Below, in pieces: positions 40,560-48,520 of a DNA stretch of 64,000 bases. The DNA is taken from positions 310,001-374,000 of the forward strand of contig OY770025.1 in assembly GCA_963669435.1 (NCBI GenBank), read 5' to 3'. The notes under the pieces were generated by a model, which worked only from the letters and a program-made list of their open reading frames with translations, did not search any database and was not told the origin of the DNA. Position 1 is the first letter of the stretch. Each line of letters opens with the position of its first letter. A program made the translations under genes and the position numbers. The stretch comes from CALJFL01 sp963669435 (GTDB taxonomy: Bacteria > Pseudomonadota > Gammaproteobacteria > Pseudomonadales > Halieaceae).

Positions 40560-42734
40560 ATGGCAACAGGTACAATACACTTTCGGCAATTGGGACGGCG
40601 TGTCATCGTTGCCACAGTAGTGACTGCGGTATTGGCAGCGTGCAGCGACAACGACAGCGGCCGTTCATCTTTGCCCGCACCTCCGCCGCCGGAGGTGGAG
40701 CCGGTTGTCGAGGTGCTCTATGACAGCACGGCATCGCCACCGGTACTGCCTTTCCCCAACGCTATTTACACAGGCGAAGATGGTCGACTCGCTCTACCGC
40801 TGCCACCCGACACGGCACCGGACAACCTGGGAAATCCATGGGTCTCGGTAAACACGCTGGATGGATTTTCCACGATCGCTCCCATTGCCATCGGCTTTGC
40901 GGAGGAAATAGACAACAGCTCCATTCAGGCGGGCGATAACGTCCGGTTGTTCGAAGTTACTACCGACGACGGGGATCTTCCTGGCGAAGTATTTGCGGAG
41001 CTGGAAGCTGGGGTCGACTACAGTGTCAGCGTGTCAGCGGTGCAAAACTCAACATTACTGCTTAAACCGCTGCGCCCCCTGCGCGCGACCTCTCGCTACC
41101 TGGTTGGCGTAACGAACGACCTGTTGGCCGGCTCGGGACTGCGCATGGGGCCCTCCGCCGATTACGAGGCCCTACGCGCTGGCACCCCCGATCCGGGTGA
41201 CGCCATCGATACAACCCGCTTAAGTGAAATGGTACAGGCCCAGGAAGCACTGCTGGAGTCCAGCGGTATGCCTTCGGACCGCATTGTCGTGTCGCTCAGT
41301 TTCCAGACCCAGTCAACCTCGGGAGTGCTCGATAACATTAATGCGGTGGCTGAAAGCCGCGCGATAACGCTAAGCAGACCAACGATGATACTGGCGGGTC
41401 AGGAGTTACCTCTGACCACCGCACCATTTATACCCACGGCAGCACTGTTCGGGCTGACACCGGCGGGGCAGGCAGATATCTACACCGGCACCATCCAACT
41501 ACCGTACTACATGAATGTGCCGACGTCCGAGACCGACGATTCGGTACTGGATAGCTTCATCAAAGATTCCACCGGCCAGCCGCTGCTCCCGTCTGGCAAT
41601 GGCCCCGTGGCCACAACTGTCACGGTTCCCGTGTTGTTGACGATTCCCAACACCAGCGTGAATCCCGACCTGTTGAAACCTGCAGCGGGCTGGCCCATCG
41701 CGATTTATCAACACGGCATTACCGGCAATCGCACCAACGTATTGGCCATCGCCGATGCACTGGCGGCAGAGGGCGTAGCCACCATCGCCATCGATCAACC
41801 TTTACACGGCGTGGTACCCGGCGATCTCAATGAACTGTTGATCAGCCCCTATGGCAACGCAGGCGTCAGCTTTTACCAGCCGGAGTTTGAGCGTCACTTT
41901 AACCTGGACCTGGACAACAATGGCCGCCTCGATCTGGGGGGCACGCACTATAGCAGCGACCGGAACCTGCTAGCTTTCCGGGACAACCTCCGTCAATGCG
42001 TGTCGGACTTAATCTACCTGGCAAGGTCCATCCCCGATATCGCTTTGCCGGACTCCGAACAAACATGGTTTGATCCTACGAGGATCCACTTTTTCTCGCT
42101 GTCCCTGGGCTCCATGGTCGGCACCATGTTGGCCGGAACCAACACTGATATTGTCGCCTTCGCCCTCGCCGCACCAGGGGGAGGCAACAGCAAGTTTGCC
42201 GAGGGTGCTCCCGACAGCAATGCAGAGTTTATCGCCGCCCTTACCGGGCTGGGATTTGAGCAGGGTACACAGAGCTATGAAGACGTGGTTGCGCTCATCA
42301 CCACTACCGACGGGCCGGGCGACCCGGTGAACTACGCCCAGCGAGCGGGAGAACGACATCCTGTTTACATCAATGAAATTACCGGGGACGGCACCGAAGA
42401 CAACCCACCCGACCAGACAATTCCCAATACTGTCCTGAACAACGGCGCCTATGCCGGGCTGGTGGCCGAAACCGCGCCACTGGCCGGCACCGAACCACTC
42501 ATCCGCCTGATGAATTTGCAGGCATTGCTGGACAGCACCATGGACGCAGCGGGTCTACATATTGTGGCGCGCATGGTCCAGGGTATTCATGCATCGCAGG
42601 TTAACTTTTTCCCGGTACCCACGGCGACACACGAAATACAGCGCCAAACGGCGACCTTTCTCGCCAGCGACGGCAAACGGATAGAGGTCGAAAATACCGA
42701 CCTGTTGGAGATGAATTTTATGCCCACCGAGTAA
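40560..42734 (+). CDS. Pla-1/cef family lipoprotein lipase
   Basis: The 724-residue protein has a lipoprotein signal (VIVATVVTAVLAAC; lipid Cys in LAAC), a Pro-rich linker, an N-terminal bacterial Ig-like domain (VLPFPNAIYTGEDGRLALPL) and a C-terminal alpha/beta hydrolase (YQHGITGNRTNVL; nucleophile in FFSLSLGSMVGT; GIHASQVNFFPVPTATHE with the His). VolA-like family members hydrolyse lysophospholipids or long-chain esters at the cell surface. Here the released fatty acids would feed an alkane/fatty acid degrader. Confidence 0.88.
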   Translation: MATGTIHFRQLGRRVIVATVVTAVLAACSDNDSGRSSLPAPPPPEVEPVVEVLYDSTASPPVLPFPNAIYTGEDGRLALPLPPDTAPDNLGNPWVSVNTLDGFSTIAPIAIGFAEEIDNSSIQAGDNVRLFEVTTDDGDLPGEVFAELEAGVDYSVSVSAVQNSTLLLKPLRPLRATSRYLVGVTNDLLAGSGLRMGPSADYEALRAGTPDPGDAIDTTRLSEMVQAQEALLESSGMPSDRIVVSLSFQTQSTSGVLDNINAVAESRAITLSRPTMILAGQELPLTTAPFIPTAALFGLTPAGQADIYTGTIQLPYYMNVPTSETDDSVLDSFIKDSTGQPLLPSGNGPVATTVTVPVLLTIPNTSVNPDLLKPAAGWPIAIYQHGITGNRTNVLAIADALAAEGVATIAIDQPLHGVVPGDLNELLISPYGNAGVSFYQPEFERHFNLDLDNNGRLDLGGTHYSSDRNLLAFRDNLRQCVSDLIYLARSIPDIALPDSEQTWFDPTRIHFFSLSLGSMVGTMLAGTNTDIVAFALAAPGGGNSKFAEGAPDSNAEFIAALTGLGFEQGTQSYEDVVALITTTDGPGDPVNYAQRAGERHPVYINEITGDGTEDNPPDQTIPNTVLNNGAYAGLVAETAPLAGTEPLIRLMNLQALLDSTMDAAGLHIVARMVQGIHASQVNFFPVPTATHEIQRQTATFLASDGKRIEVENTDLLEMNFMPTE

Positions 42735-42785
42735 GCGGCGAAGGGATCCGCTATCGCTACCATCATACTTATTGCGGTTTTTTAT

Positions 42786-43049
42786 GTGCTTAGCGTCGGC
42801 GTGGGCAAGCACGTTGCTCGCCACATCCCTATCTACCTGACTCTGGGGGCAGCAGCGCTACTTCCCTTGTTCGTCTACCTCAGCATTCCTGAGCTCAGTG
42901 AGCAGCGGCTACTGACCACACTGTACCTGAGTCTGTTGGGGGATTCACAGGCGGAGCACGCCGGCAAACACTTATTGGCGATGGGCCTGGGGATGGCACA
43001 CGGTTTCATTTTGCAGATGTCCCGCAACAGCGCCGAGCGCAGGGAGTAA
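42786..43049 (+). CDS. Small membrane protein, start uncertain
   Basis: From GTG at 42786 the 87-residue product is VLSVGVGKHVARHIPIYLTL, a second helix (YLTLGAAALLPLFVYL), then a helical tail. The same frame continues upstream as SAIATIILIAVFYVLSVGVG, a membrane helix, right back to the lipase stop codon without an ATG, GTG or TTG. AAGGGA at 42741 precedes ATC codons. Either the first helix is lost or a non-standard start is used. Confidence 0.5.
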   Translation: MLSVGVGKHVARHIPIYLTLGAAALLPLFVYLSIPELSEQRLLTTLYLSLLGDSQAEHAGKHLLAMGLGMAHGFILQMSRNSAERRE

Positions 43050-43056
43050 CACCGAA

Positions 43057-43821
43057 TCAGCTTTTCGCGGCGTCCAGCATCTGCGCCACAATATCGGTCA
43101 TTCTGCGAATATCGGCCGCGCCGGAGAGTCGGTGATTGCCCTCTTTTACCAGGATTACCTCGGTGTCGCTGCCGCGGATGTTCGATAGTAACTGCATAGC
43201 GACCTCCCAGGGTACGTCGCTGTCCATCTGACCTTGAATCAGGCGTACAGGACAGTCGATCGCCAGGGGCTTGCCCAGTAAAAGATGCTGTTCTGCCTCT
43301 TGCAACAATCCCGCGCTGATCACGTAGGGTTCGCCGTCATCGTAATCACAGGGCATTTCGCAATACCCTTGTGTCTCCAGTTGTTCCCGGTCTCCCGGCC
43401 GCAAACCAGAATCCCTCAGGCGCTGGGTAAAATCTGGCGCCGCAGCCAGGCCAAGCAGTCCGACAATGCGTTCGGCTCGCTGTTGCGCGAGCAACAACAT
43501 CAGCCAACCGCCCATCGATGAGCCCACCAGTAATTGCGGTCCTTCTGTGACTGCATCGAGAATCGCCAGGGCATCGTCGCCCCAGCGCCCGATGGTACCC
43601 TCCGGAAATTTACCACTGGACTTGCCATGGCCGAAGTAATCGAAGCGGGTAAATTGCTGCCCTCTGTGCAAGCACCAGCGCTCCAACGCCATGGCCTTGT
43701 CGCCCTCCATATTCGAATTGAAGCCAGAGAGAAACATCACTCCCGGTTCGTTGCCCGGGTGATGCACATACGCCAGTGCTTGGCCATCGGGAAGCTGCAG
43801 ATATTCCGGGGTATCAGGCAT
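43057..43821 (-). CDS. Alpha/beta hydrolase (ABHD10-like)
   Basis: The 254-residue protein has the hydrolase fold: VMFLSGFNSNMEGDKAMALE, RFDYFGHGKSSG, the nucleophile elbow LLVGSSMGGWL, LIQGQMDSDVPWEVA (Asp) and VKEGNHRLS (His). The FGHG/GSSMGGW pattern is that of the ABHD10/YbfF-type esterases. Substrate is unknown. Convergent with the small membrane protein gene. Confidence 0.87.
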   Translation of the reverse strand: MPDTPEYLQLPDGQALAYVHHPGNEPGVMFLSGFNSNMEGDKAMALERWCLHRGQQFTRFDYFGHGKSSGKFPEGTIGRWGDDALAILDAVTEGPQLLVGSSMGGWLMLLLAQQRAERIVGLLGLAAAPDFTQRLRDSGLRPGDREQLETQGYCEMPCDYDDGEPYVISAGLLQEAEQHLLLGKPLAIDCPVRLIQGQMDSDVPWEVAMQLLSNIRGSDTEVILVKEGNHRLSGAADIRRMTDIVAQMLDAAKS

Positions 43822-43904
43822 GATGTAACTGGTCGCGGGTGAGAAGGAATACGTAATGTTATCCCAGTTTCCAGTGTACGGGCAGTTTTAGGGCCTTAAT
43901 GCAA

Positions 43905-44927
43905 CTACTGCTTGCGCCAACGTGCCGGTGACACGCCATACCATCGTCTGAACGCGCGCCCAAAATTAGCCGCCTCGCTATACCCCAGCACCTCCCCCAC
44001 GTCCGCCACATCGTGTCGTGCATCGCGCAACAGGGTGGCGGCGTACTCGCGACGCAGGCCCTCGAGGATTTCCTTGTACGCCGTATTTTCCACGCGCAAA
44101 CGGCGAATGAAAGTACGCGGCGTCAGGTGCAGGTGACGAGCAATCTGCTCCAGTGACGGCGGGGCCGCTCGCACAGCTGAAGGCAGCATTTGCGCATCGA
44201 AATGGTTGCGTAAAAGATTCCTGACCGTACTGACGACAGTACTTTGTTGTTCGCGCGCCTCAATCTGTTCACGGCACTTTATAACGTTCGACCGGTACAC
44301 TGGTTCGTCGTACAAGGGGGATGGCAGCAGCCGCCACGCGAGGGGAAAGGCAATGGAGTTTTCCTGCGCATCAAAAACAACCCTGGCGTCAAAGGCGTCA
44401 ACAAAACGTTGTAGGTCACTGGGCGCAGCGTGCGTAAACTTGATCAGCACATGATCGCCCACCGGATGCCCTAACACGGTGGATAACAATACCTCGACGA
44501 TTTTCAGCACAACTTCAAACATCCAGCGCGCAAAGTCTTCCTCGCCGGTCACATCGTAGATGCGCATGCCATAGACTGAATCGGTAGAAAACATCTCGGC
44601 CCGCATGGCCGTGTTCCGGCTGGGGTACAAGGTACCCATGACATCGAGAGCCTCACCCAGGGTCGGCGCGCTCAGCGCGGCAAAACCAAGAGCGCCATGC
44701 GCGGCAATATTAAATTGCGCACCCAGTCTGCCCGTCCAGGCAGGATCGGCAACACAGCGGTCATAGTTGCGAAAAATCGCGCCAAGGTCGTGGGCTTCGA
44801 TAAATTCACTGACCGCGAGCTGATCTGCCGATAAGCGGCAGTTCTCCAGCAACTCAGTTGGGGTGGCCACCTCCGACTGCAGGATAAGGCGCGCGTAGGC
44901 GGCGGATAGTTCCATTTGTCGCTGCAT
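43905..44927 (-). CDS. AraC-family regulator (OruR type), likely alkB regulator
   Basis: From the ATG at 44927 (MQRQMELSAAYARLILQSEV) the protein has 340 residues, normal for the OruR/Arabinose_bd subgroup. The N-terminal ligand domain (IAAHGALGFAALSAPTLGEA) precedes a C-terminal double HTH (IARHLHLTPRTFIRRLRVEN; DVGEVLGYSEAANFGRAFRR). A GTG at 44963 is possible but lacks a ribosome binding site and overlaps the operator. Divergent from alkB, so it most likely controls alkane oxidation. Confidence 0.9.
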   Translation of the reverse strand: MQRQMELSAAYARLILQSEVATPTELLENCRLSADQLAVSEFIEAHDLGAIFRNYDRCVADPAWTGRLGAQFNIAAHGALGFAALSAPTLGEALDVMGTLYPSRNTAMRAEMFSTDSVYGMRIYDVTGEEDFARWMFEVVLKIVEVLLSTVLGHPVGDHVLIKFTHAAPSDLQRFVDAFDARVVFDAQENSIAFPLAWRLLPSPLYDEPVYRSNVIKCREQIEAREQQSTVVSTVRNLLRNHFDAQMLPSAVRAAPPSLEQIARHLHLTPRTFIRRLRVENTAYKEILEGLRREYAATLLRDARHDVADVGEVLGYSEAANFGRAFRRWYGVSPARWRKQ

Positions 44928-44946
44928 AGCGCCTAGCCTAGCTCGG

Positions 44947-44992
44947 GACTGCTTTTTTGTCACTAAATGACTGGTTTTTTGTCATTTAGTGA
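44947..44992. promoter_or_regulatory. AraC-type operator in the araC-alkB gap
   Basis: GACTGCTTTTTTGTC (44947-44961) and GACTGGTTTTTTGTC (44969-44983) are a 15-nt direct repeat (14/15 identical) with 22-bp period, the two-turn spacing of AraC-family half sites. Overlapping it is a perfect 12-bp inverted repeat TCACTAAATGAC (44960-44971) / GTCATTTAGTGA (44981-44992). Confidence 0.65.
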
Positions 44993-45049
44993 AATTTACG
45001 GAGTGGATGAAGGCCTCTAAGCTTGTGGCATACGCTGCTAGGAGTACCT

Positions 45050-46252
45050 ATGAACACCACTTACACACTGGATCATCCCGCAAAGGGCCGCATCGAATAT
45101 ACCGACAAAAAGCGCTACCTGTGGCTGTCTTCGCTGACAATGCCGCTGTTTCCCATGCTGGGTATATTTTTGTACTTTGCCTTTGAGAGTCAATGGATGC
45201 TGACCATTCCCCTGATTTTCACCTACTTCGTTATTCCGTTCCTGGATTTTGCGATCGGTTCTGACCAGAACAACCCCCCTGAGGAATTGGTACCTCAGCT
45301 GGAAGAAGACCGCTACTACCGACTGCTTACCTACTTAACCGTACCCATGCACTTCATTGTACTGATCGCCATAGCCTGGTTTGTAGGCACCCAGGACCTC
45401 ACGTTCTGGTCGGTGCTGGTGCTGGCCGTCACGGCGGGCAGCTACAGTGGGCTTGGCATCAACACAGCCCATGAAATGGGCCACAAAAAGCCGGAATTTG
45501 AGCGCCTGCTGGCCAAGATTGTGCTGGCGGTTCCCGCCTATGGCCACTTCTGTATAGAGCATAACCGTGGCCATCACCGAGACGTCGCCACGCCGGAAGA
45601 TCCCGCCAGTTCACGGATGGGCGAATCCATTTACAAGTTCATGCTCCGGGAAATTCCCGGCGCCTTCAAACGCGGCTGGGCAGTTGAAGAAGAACGGTTG
45701 GCAAGACTGGGTAAAAGTGTCTGGAGTATCGACAACGACATATTGCAGTCCTATGCAATCAGCGCTGTTCTCCAGGGCAGCCTGATACTGGCGTTTGGTT
45801 GGATCATGCTGCCGTTCCTGGCCATTCATAATTTCTGGGCCTGGTTCCAACTCACCAGCGCCAACTACATTGAGCACTACGGTCTACTGCGCGAGAAAGA
45901 GGCGAGCGGCCGTTACGAGCGTTGTCAGCCACATCACAGCTGGAACGCGAATTACATTTTCAGCAATATCGTGCTGTTTCATCTCGAGCGTCACTCTGAC
46001 CACCACGCCAACCCCACGCGTCGCTACCAGAGTCTGCGCAACTTCGACGATATACCTGAGCTGCCCAATGGCTATTACGGCATGTACCTGCTCGCGTACT
46101 TTCCAACCCTCTGGTACAAGGTGATGGACAAGCGTGTATTGGCGTTGCCGCATATCAATGGTGACCTGAACAAGGTCAACATCGATCCGGACAAGCGCGA
46201 GGAGATCATCCAAAAATTCGGCCCGCAAGACGGCAACGTGGTTACTGCCTGA
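45050..46252 (+). CDS. alkB: Alkane 1-monooxygenase AlkB
   Basis: The 400-residue integral membrane diiron enzyme hydroxylates the terminal carbon of medium-chain alkanes. All histidine boxes are present: NTAHEMGHKK, EHNRGHHRDVATPEDPASS, LERHSDHHANPTRRYQ, and the NYIEHYGL motif. Six helices are expected. ATG at 45050 has GGAG 9 nt before it; the frame is open 27 nt further. The rubredoxin that feeds it electrons is 11 bp downstream. Confidence 0.96.
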   Translation: MNTTYTLDHPAKGRIEYTDKKRYLWLSSLTMPLFPMLGIFLYFAFESQWMLTIPLIFTYFVIPFLDFAIGSDQNNPPEELVPQLEEDRYYRLLTYLTVPMHFIVLIAIAWFVGTQDLTFWSVLVLAVTAGSYSGLGINTAHEMGHKKPEFERLLAKIVLAVPAYGHFCIEHNRGHHRDVATPEDPASSRMGESIYKFMLREIPGAFKRGWAVEEERLARLGKSVWSIDNDILQSYAISAVLQGSLILAFGWIMLPFLAIHNFWAWFQLTSANYIEHYGLLREKEASGRYERCQPHHSWNANYIFSNIVLFHLERHSDHHANPTRRYQSLRNFDDIPELPNGYYGMYLLAYFPTLWYKVMDKRVLALPHINGDLNKVNIDPDKREEIIQKFGPQDGNVVTA

Positions 46253-46263
46253 GAATAATAGTG

Positions 46264-46428
46264 ATGGCAAAATACCGCTGCCCGGGGTGCGACTACCTTT
46301 ACGATGAAGCCGAGGGAGACGCCCACGAGGGCTATCCCCCGGGCACCCCCTTCGAATCCCTTCCAGACGAATTTACCTGCCCCGATTGTTCTGTACGTTA
46401 CAAGGAAGATTTCCTCCCTGCTGACTAG
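46264..46428 (+). CDS. Rubredoxin (AlkG-type electron donor)
   Basis: The 54-residue protein MAKYRCPGCDYLYDEAEGDA has two iron-binding pairs, CPGC (6-9) and CPDC (39-42), with the rubredoxin core PPGTPFESLPDEFTCPDC. It passes electrons from a rubredoxin reductase to AlkB. The first pair reads CPGCD rather than the usual CxxCG. Start could also be the GTG three bases upstream. Co-transcribed with alkB; no reductase gene is in the window. Confidence 0.93.
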   Translation: MAKYRCPGCDYLYDEAEGDAHEGYPPGTPFESLPDEFTCPDCSVRYKEDFLPAD

Positions 46429-46606
46429 CGCCGGGATCGGCGTAGCGCCGCAAAAACGACAGGCAATTCGTCTTGCTCGTTGGCGCTGGGCCTAACAAGC
46501 CCGCAGGCTATTGCCTGGCCAGGCAGCCCTGCTACCCTTCATTATTGGTATTGCCCACGATTTCCAAATGTGTGCTGTTCAGCGCGAACCTCGATGCAGA
46601 GGACGC

Positions 46607-46639
46607 TACTGAACCTTAAGGTCCTATTGAACCTTAGGT
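46607..46639. promoter_or_regulatory. Direct repeat upstream of the glutamate synthase-like gene
   Basis: CTACTGAACCTTAAGGT and CCTATTGAACCTTAGGT lie back to back, 48 bp before the start codon. The first contains the palindrome ACCTTAAGGT. It may be a regulator binding site; no regulator is known. Confidence 0.35.
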
Positions 46640-46686
46640 AACAGCGCCTGTCTTTATAGGCTGATCCCGCTCAAGGACTAACGATA

Positions 46687-48219
46687 ATGAATGAACAAAT
46701 GAGTGCCATACATGAATTTGCCGTAGGTTTCATGGAGTTCGCCGCCCTGCTGTTGGCCATGGCCATCGGCATCGGCATTCTGTGTGTTGCGTACATGTAC
46801 GTCGTCGACATCACCCAGAAAGAACAGACCATACGGCGAAACTACCCGGTAATCGGGCGCTTTCGTTATCTCTTCGAACACCTTGGGGAGTTTTTCAGGC
46901 AGTACTTTTTTGCGCTCGACCGAGAGGAATTGCCCTTTAACAGGGCCCAACGCTCCTGGGTTTACCGGGCGGCCAAGAATGTGGATTCCACGGTCGCCTT
47001 CGGATCTACCAATCCGCTGAACGTACCCGGTGACTTTATCTTTCTTAACGGCCTGTTCCCGCCGCTGGAGGAGGATATCGCGGGGCGCTCGCCCATTCAC
47101 TTCGGTCGCGGCTATACCCGCACGCCCTACTGCACGACGTCGTTCTTCAACGTCTCGGCGATGAGTTTCGGCGCGCTGTCACAGCCGGCTGTGCGTGCAT
47201 TGTCGCATGGCGCCAATAAGGCAGGCATTTGGATGAACACCGGGGAAGGTGGCATCTCGCCCTATCACTATGAGGGTGGATGCGACATCATTTTCCAGAT
47301 CGGTACGGCGAAGTACGGTGTACGTAATGCACAGGGCGAATTGTGCGACGAGCGGCTGCAGGAGATAGCCGGCCACGAGACCGTACGCATGTTTGAAATA
47401 AAACTGTCCCAGGGTGCCAAGCCAGGGAAGGGCGGCATCTTGCCCGGCGGTAAAGTCACTGAGGTCATCGCGAGTACACGTGGGATCCCGGTCGGCGAAG
47501 ATTCCATCAGCCCCAATCGCCATCCCGACATTGCCAATCTCGATCAGCTACTCGACATGGTGTACAGAGTTCGGGAGGTCACCGGAAAACCAACGGGAAT
47601 AAAGTCTGTCATTGGGCAAGCGGCCTGGCTGGATGAACTGTGCCAGAAAATACATGACCGCGGCCTGGATTACGCTCCTGACTTCATCACTGTGGACAGC
47701 GCGGACGGCGGCACCGGCGCCGCCCCCCAGAGCCTGATTGATTATATGGGCCTGCCCATTCGCCGGAGCCTGCCTCTGGTGGTAGATAAACTCAACGCCT
47801 ACGGCCTGCGCGATCGAATTCGGGTCATTTGCTCAGGCAAGATGGTTAACCCGGCCGGCGTGGCGGCGGCCCTGTGCATGGGTGCCGACTGTGTGAACTC
47901 TGCCCGCGGCTTCATGTTCGCGCTGGGCTGTATTCAGGCCCTGCAGTGCAACAAGAACACCTGCCCCACGGGTATTACCACCCATGATAAGGACCTGCAA
48001 CGGGGCCTGGACCCAACCGACAAAGCGCATCGGGTGGCCAGCTACGCCACCAACCTCATGCACGAGGTGGAAATTATCTCCCACTCGTGCGGTGTATCAG
48101 AGCCCAAGTTGCTGCAACGCGAGCATGCGCAGATCATCAACGAGCAAGGGCTACCCGAGTCGCTTTGCGAACTGTATCCCAACGTGGAAACCTCCCCCGA
48201 GTACCGTCAGGCAGGGTAA
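46687..48219 (+). CDS. FMN-binding glutamate synthase-family protein
   Basis: The 510-residue protein has an N-terminal membrane helix (FAALLLAMAIGIGILCVAYM) then the FMN/Fe-S domain of the glutamate synthase large chain (MSFGALSQPAVRALSHGANK, GEGGISPYH, KPGKGGILPGGKV, DSADGGTGAAPQSL, CNKNTCPTGITTH). It lacks the glutaminase domain, so it is not a complete GltB. Stand-alone relatives act as membrane FMN oxidoreductases of unclear substrate. Gene stands alone. Confidence 0.9.
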   Translation: MNEQMSAIHEFAVGFMEFAALLLAMAIGIGILCVAYMYVVDITQKEQTIRRNYPVIGRFRYLFEHLGEFFRQYFFALDREELPFNRAQRSWVYRAAKNVDSTVAFGSTNPLNVPGDFIFLNGLFPPLEEDIAGRSPIHFGRGYTRTPYCTTSFFNVSAMSFGALSQPAVRALSHGANKAGIWMNTGEGGISPYHYEGGCDIIFQIGTAKYGVRNAQGELCDERLQEIAGHETVRMFEIKLSQGAKPGKGGILPGGKVTEVIASTRGIPVGEDSISPNRHPDIANLDQLLDMVYRVREVTGKPTGIKSVIGQAAWLDELCQKIHDRGLDYAPDFITVDSADGGTGAAPQSLIDYMGLPIRRSLPLVVDKLNAYGLRDRIRVICSGKMVNPAGVAAALCMGADCVNSARGFMFALGCIQALQCNKNTCPTGITTHDKDLQRGLDPTDKAHRVASYATNLMHEVEIISHSCGVSEPKLLQREHAQIINEQGLPESLCELYPNVETSPEYRQAG

Positions 48220-48520
48220 CTACGCTAAACACAGCCAACGCCGTTGAAACCGACGCGTCCAGGGCCGCGCAGCCCGGTGCGCCGGCTGTAAAATATTCAC
48301 AGTTTTCAACGATTTGCGTGTGCTGCCGCTGTCATGGTACTTTTTCTGGAGGACGTGTTGCGCACAATCGGGGGATAGCTGTGGAACCCGCAGTAACCCC
48401 GCGGTTGCAACCTAATAATTACAATCAGCCTTTGCAGTTGCTGCCAACGAGGTAGGTATACCGGTAAACACCGGGCCGCCGGAGGTAGACAGCGTCTGCG
48501 GGCACCGGGGCCTTATCGCT
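48220..48520 (+). other. Leader of the second GGDEF-EAL gene
   Basis: About 300 bp without a gene. It contains short inverted repeats (TACCGGTAAACACCGG near 48459) and a GGAGG about 40 bp before the start. It could be a long 5' leader; I see no c-di-GMP riboswitch core. Confidence 0.4.

Noticed and set aside
46687..48219. Complete glutamate synthase GltB
   Set aside because: The glutaminase domain is missing and a membrane helix is present, so it is a stand-alone FMN-domain relative.
48220..48520. c-di-GMP riboswitch before the GGDEF-EAL gene
   Set aside because: Long leader in a suitable place, but I could not find the GEMM core sequence or fold.
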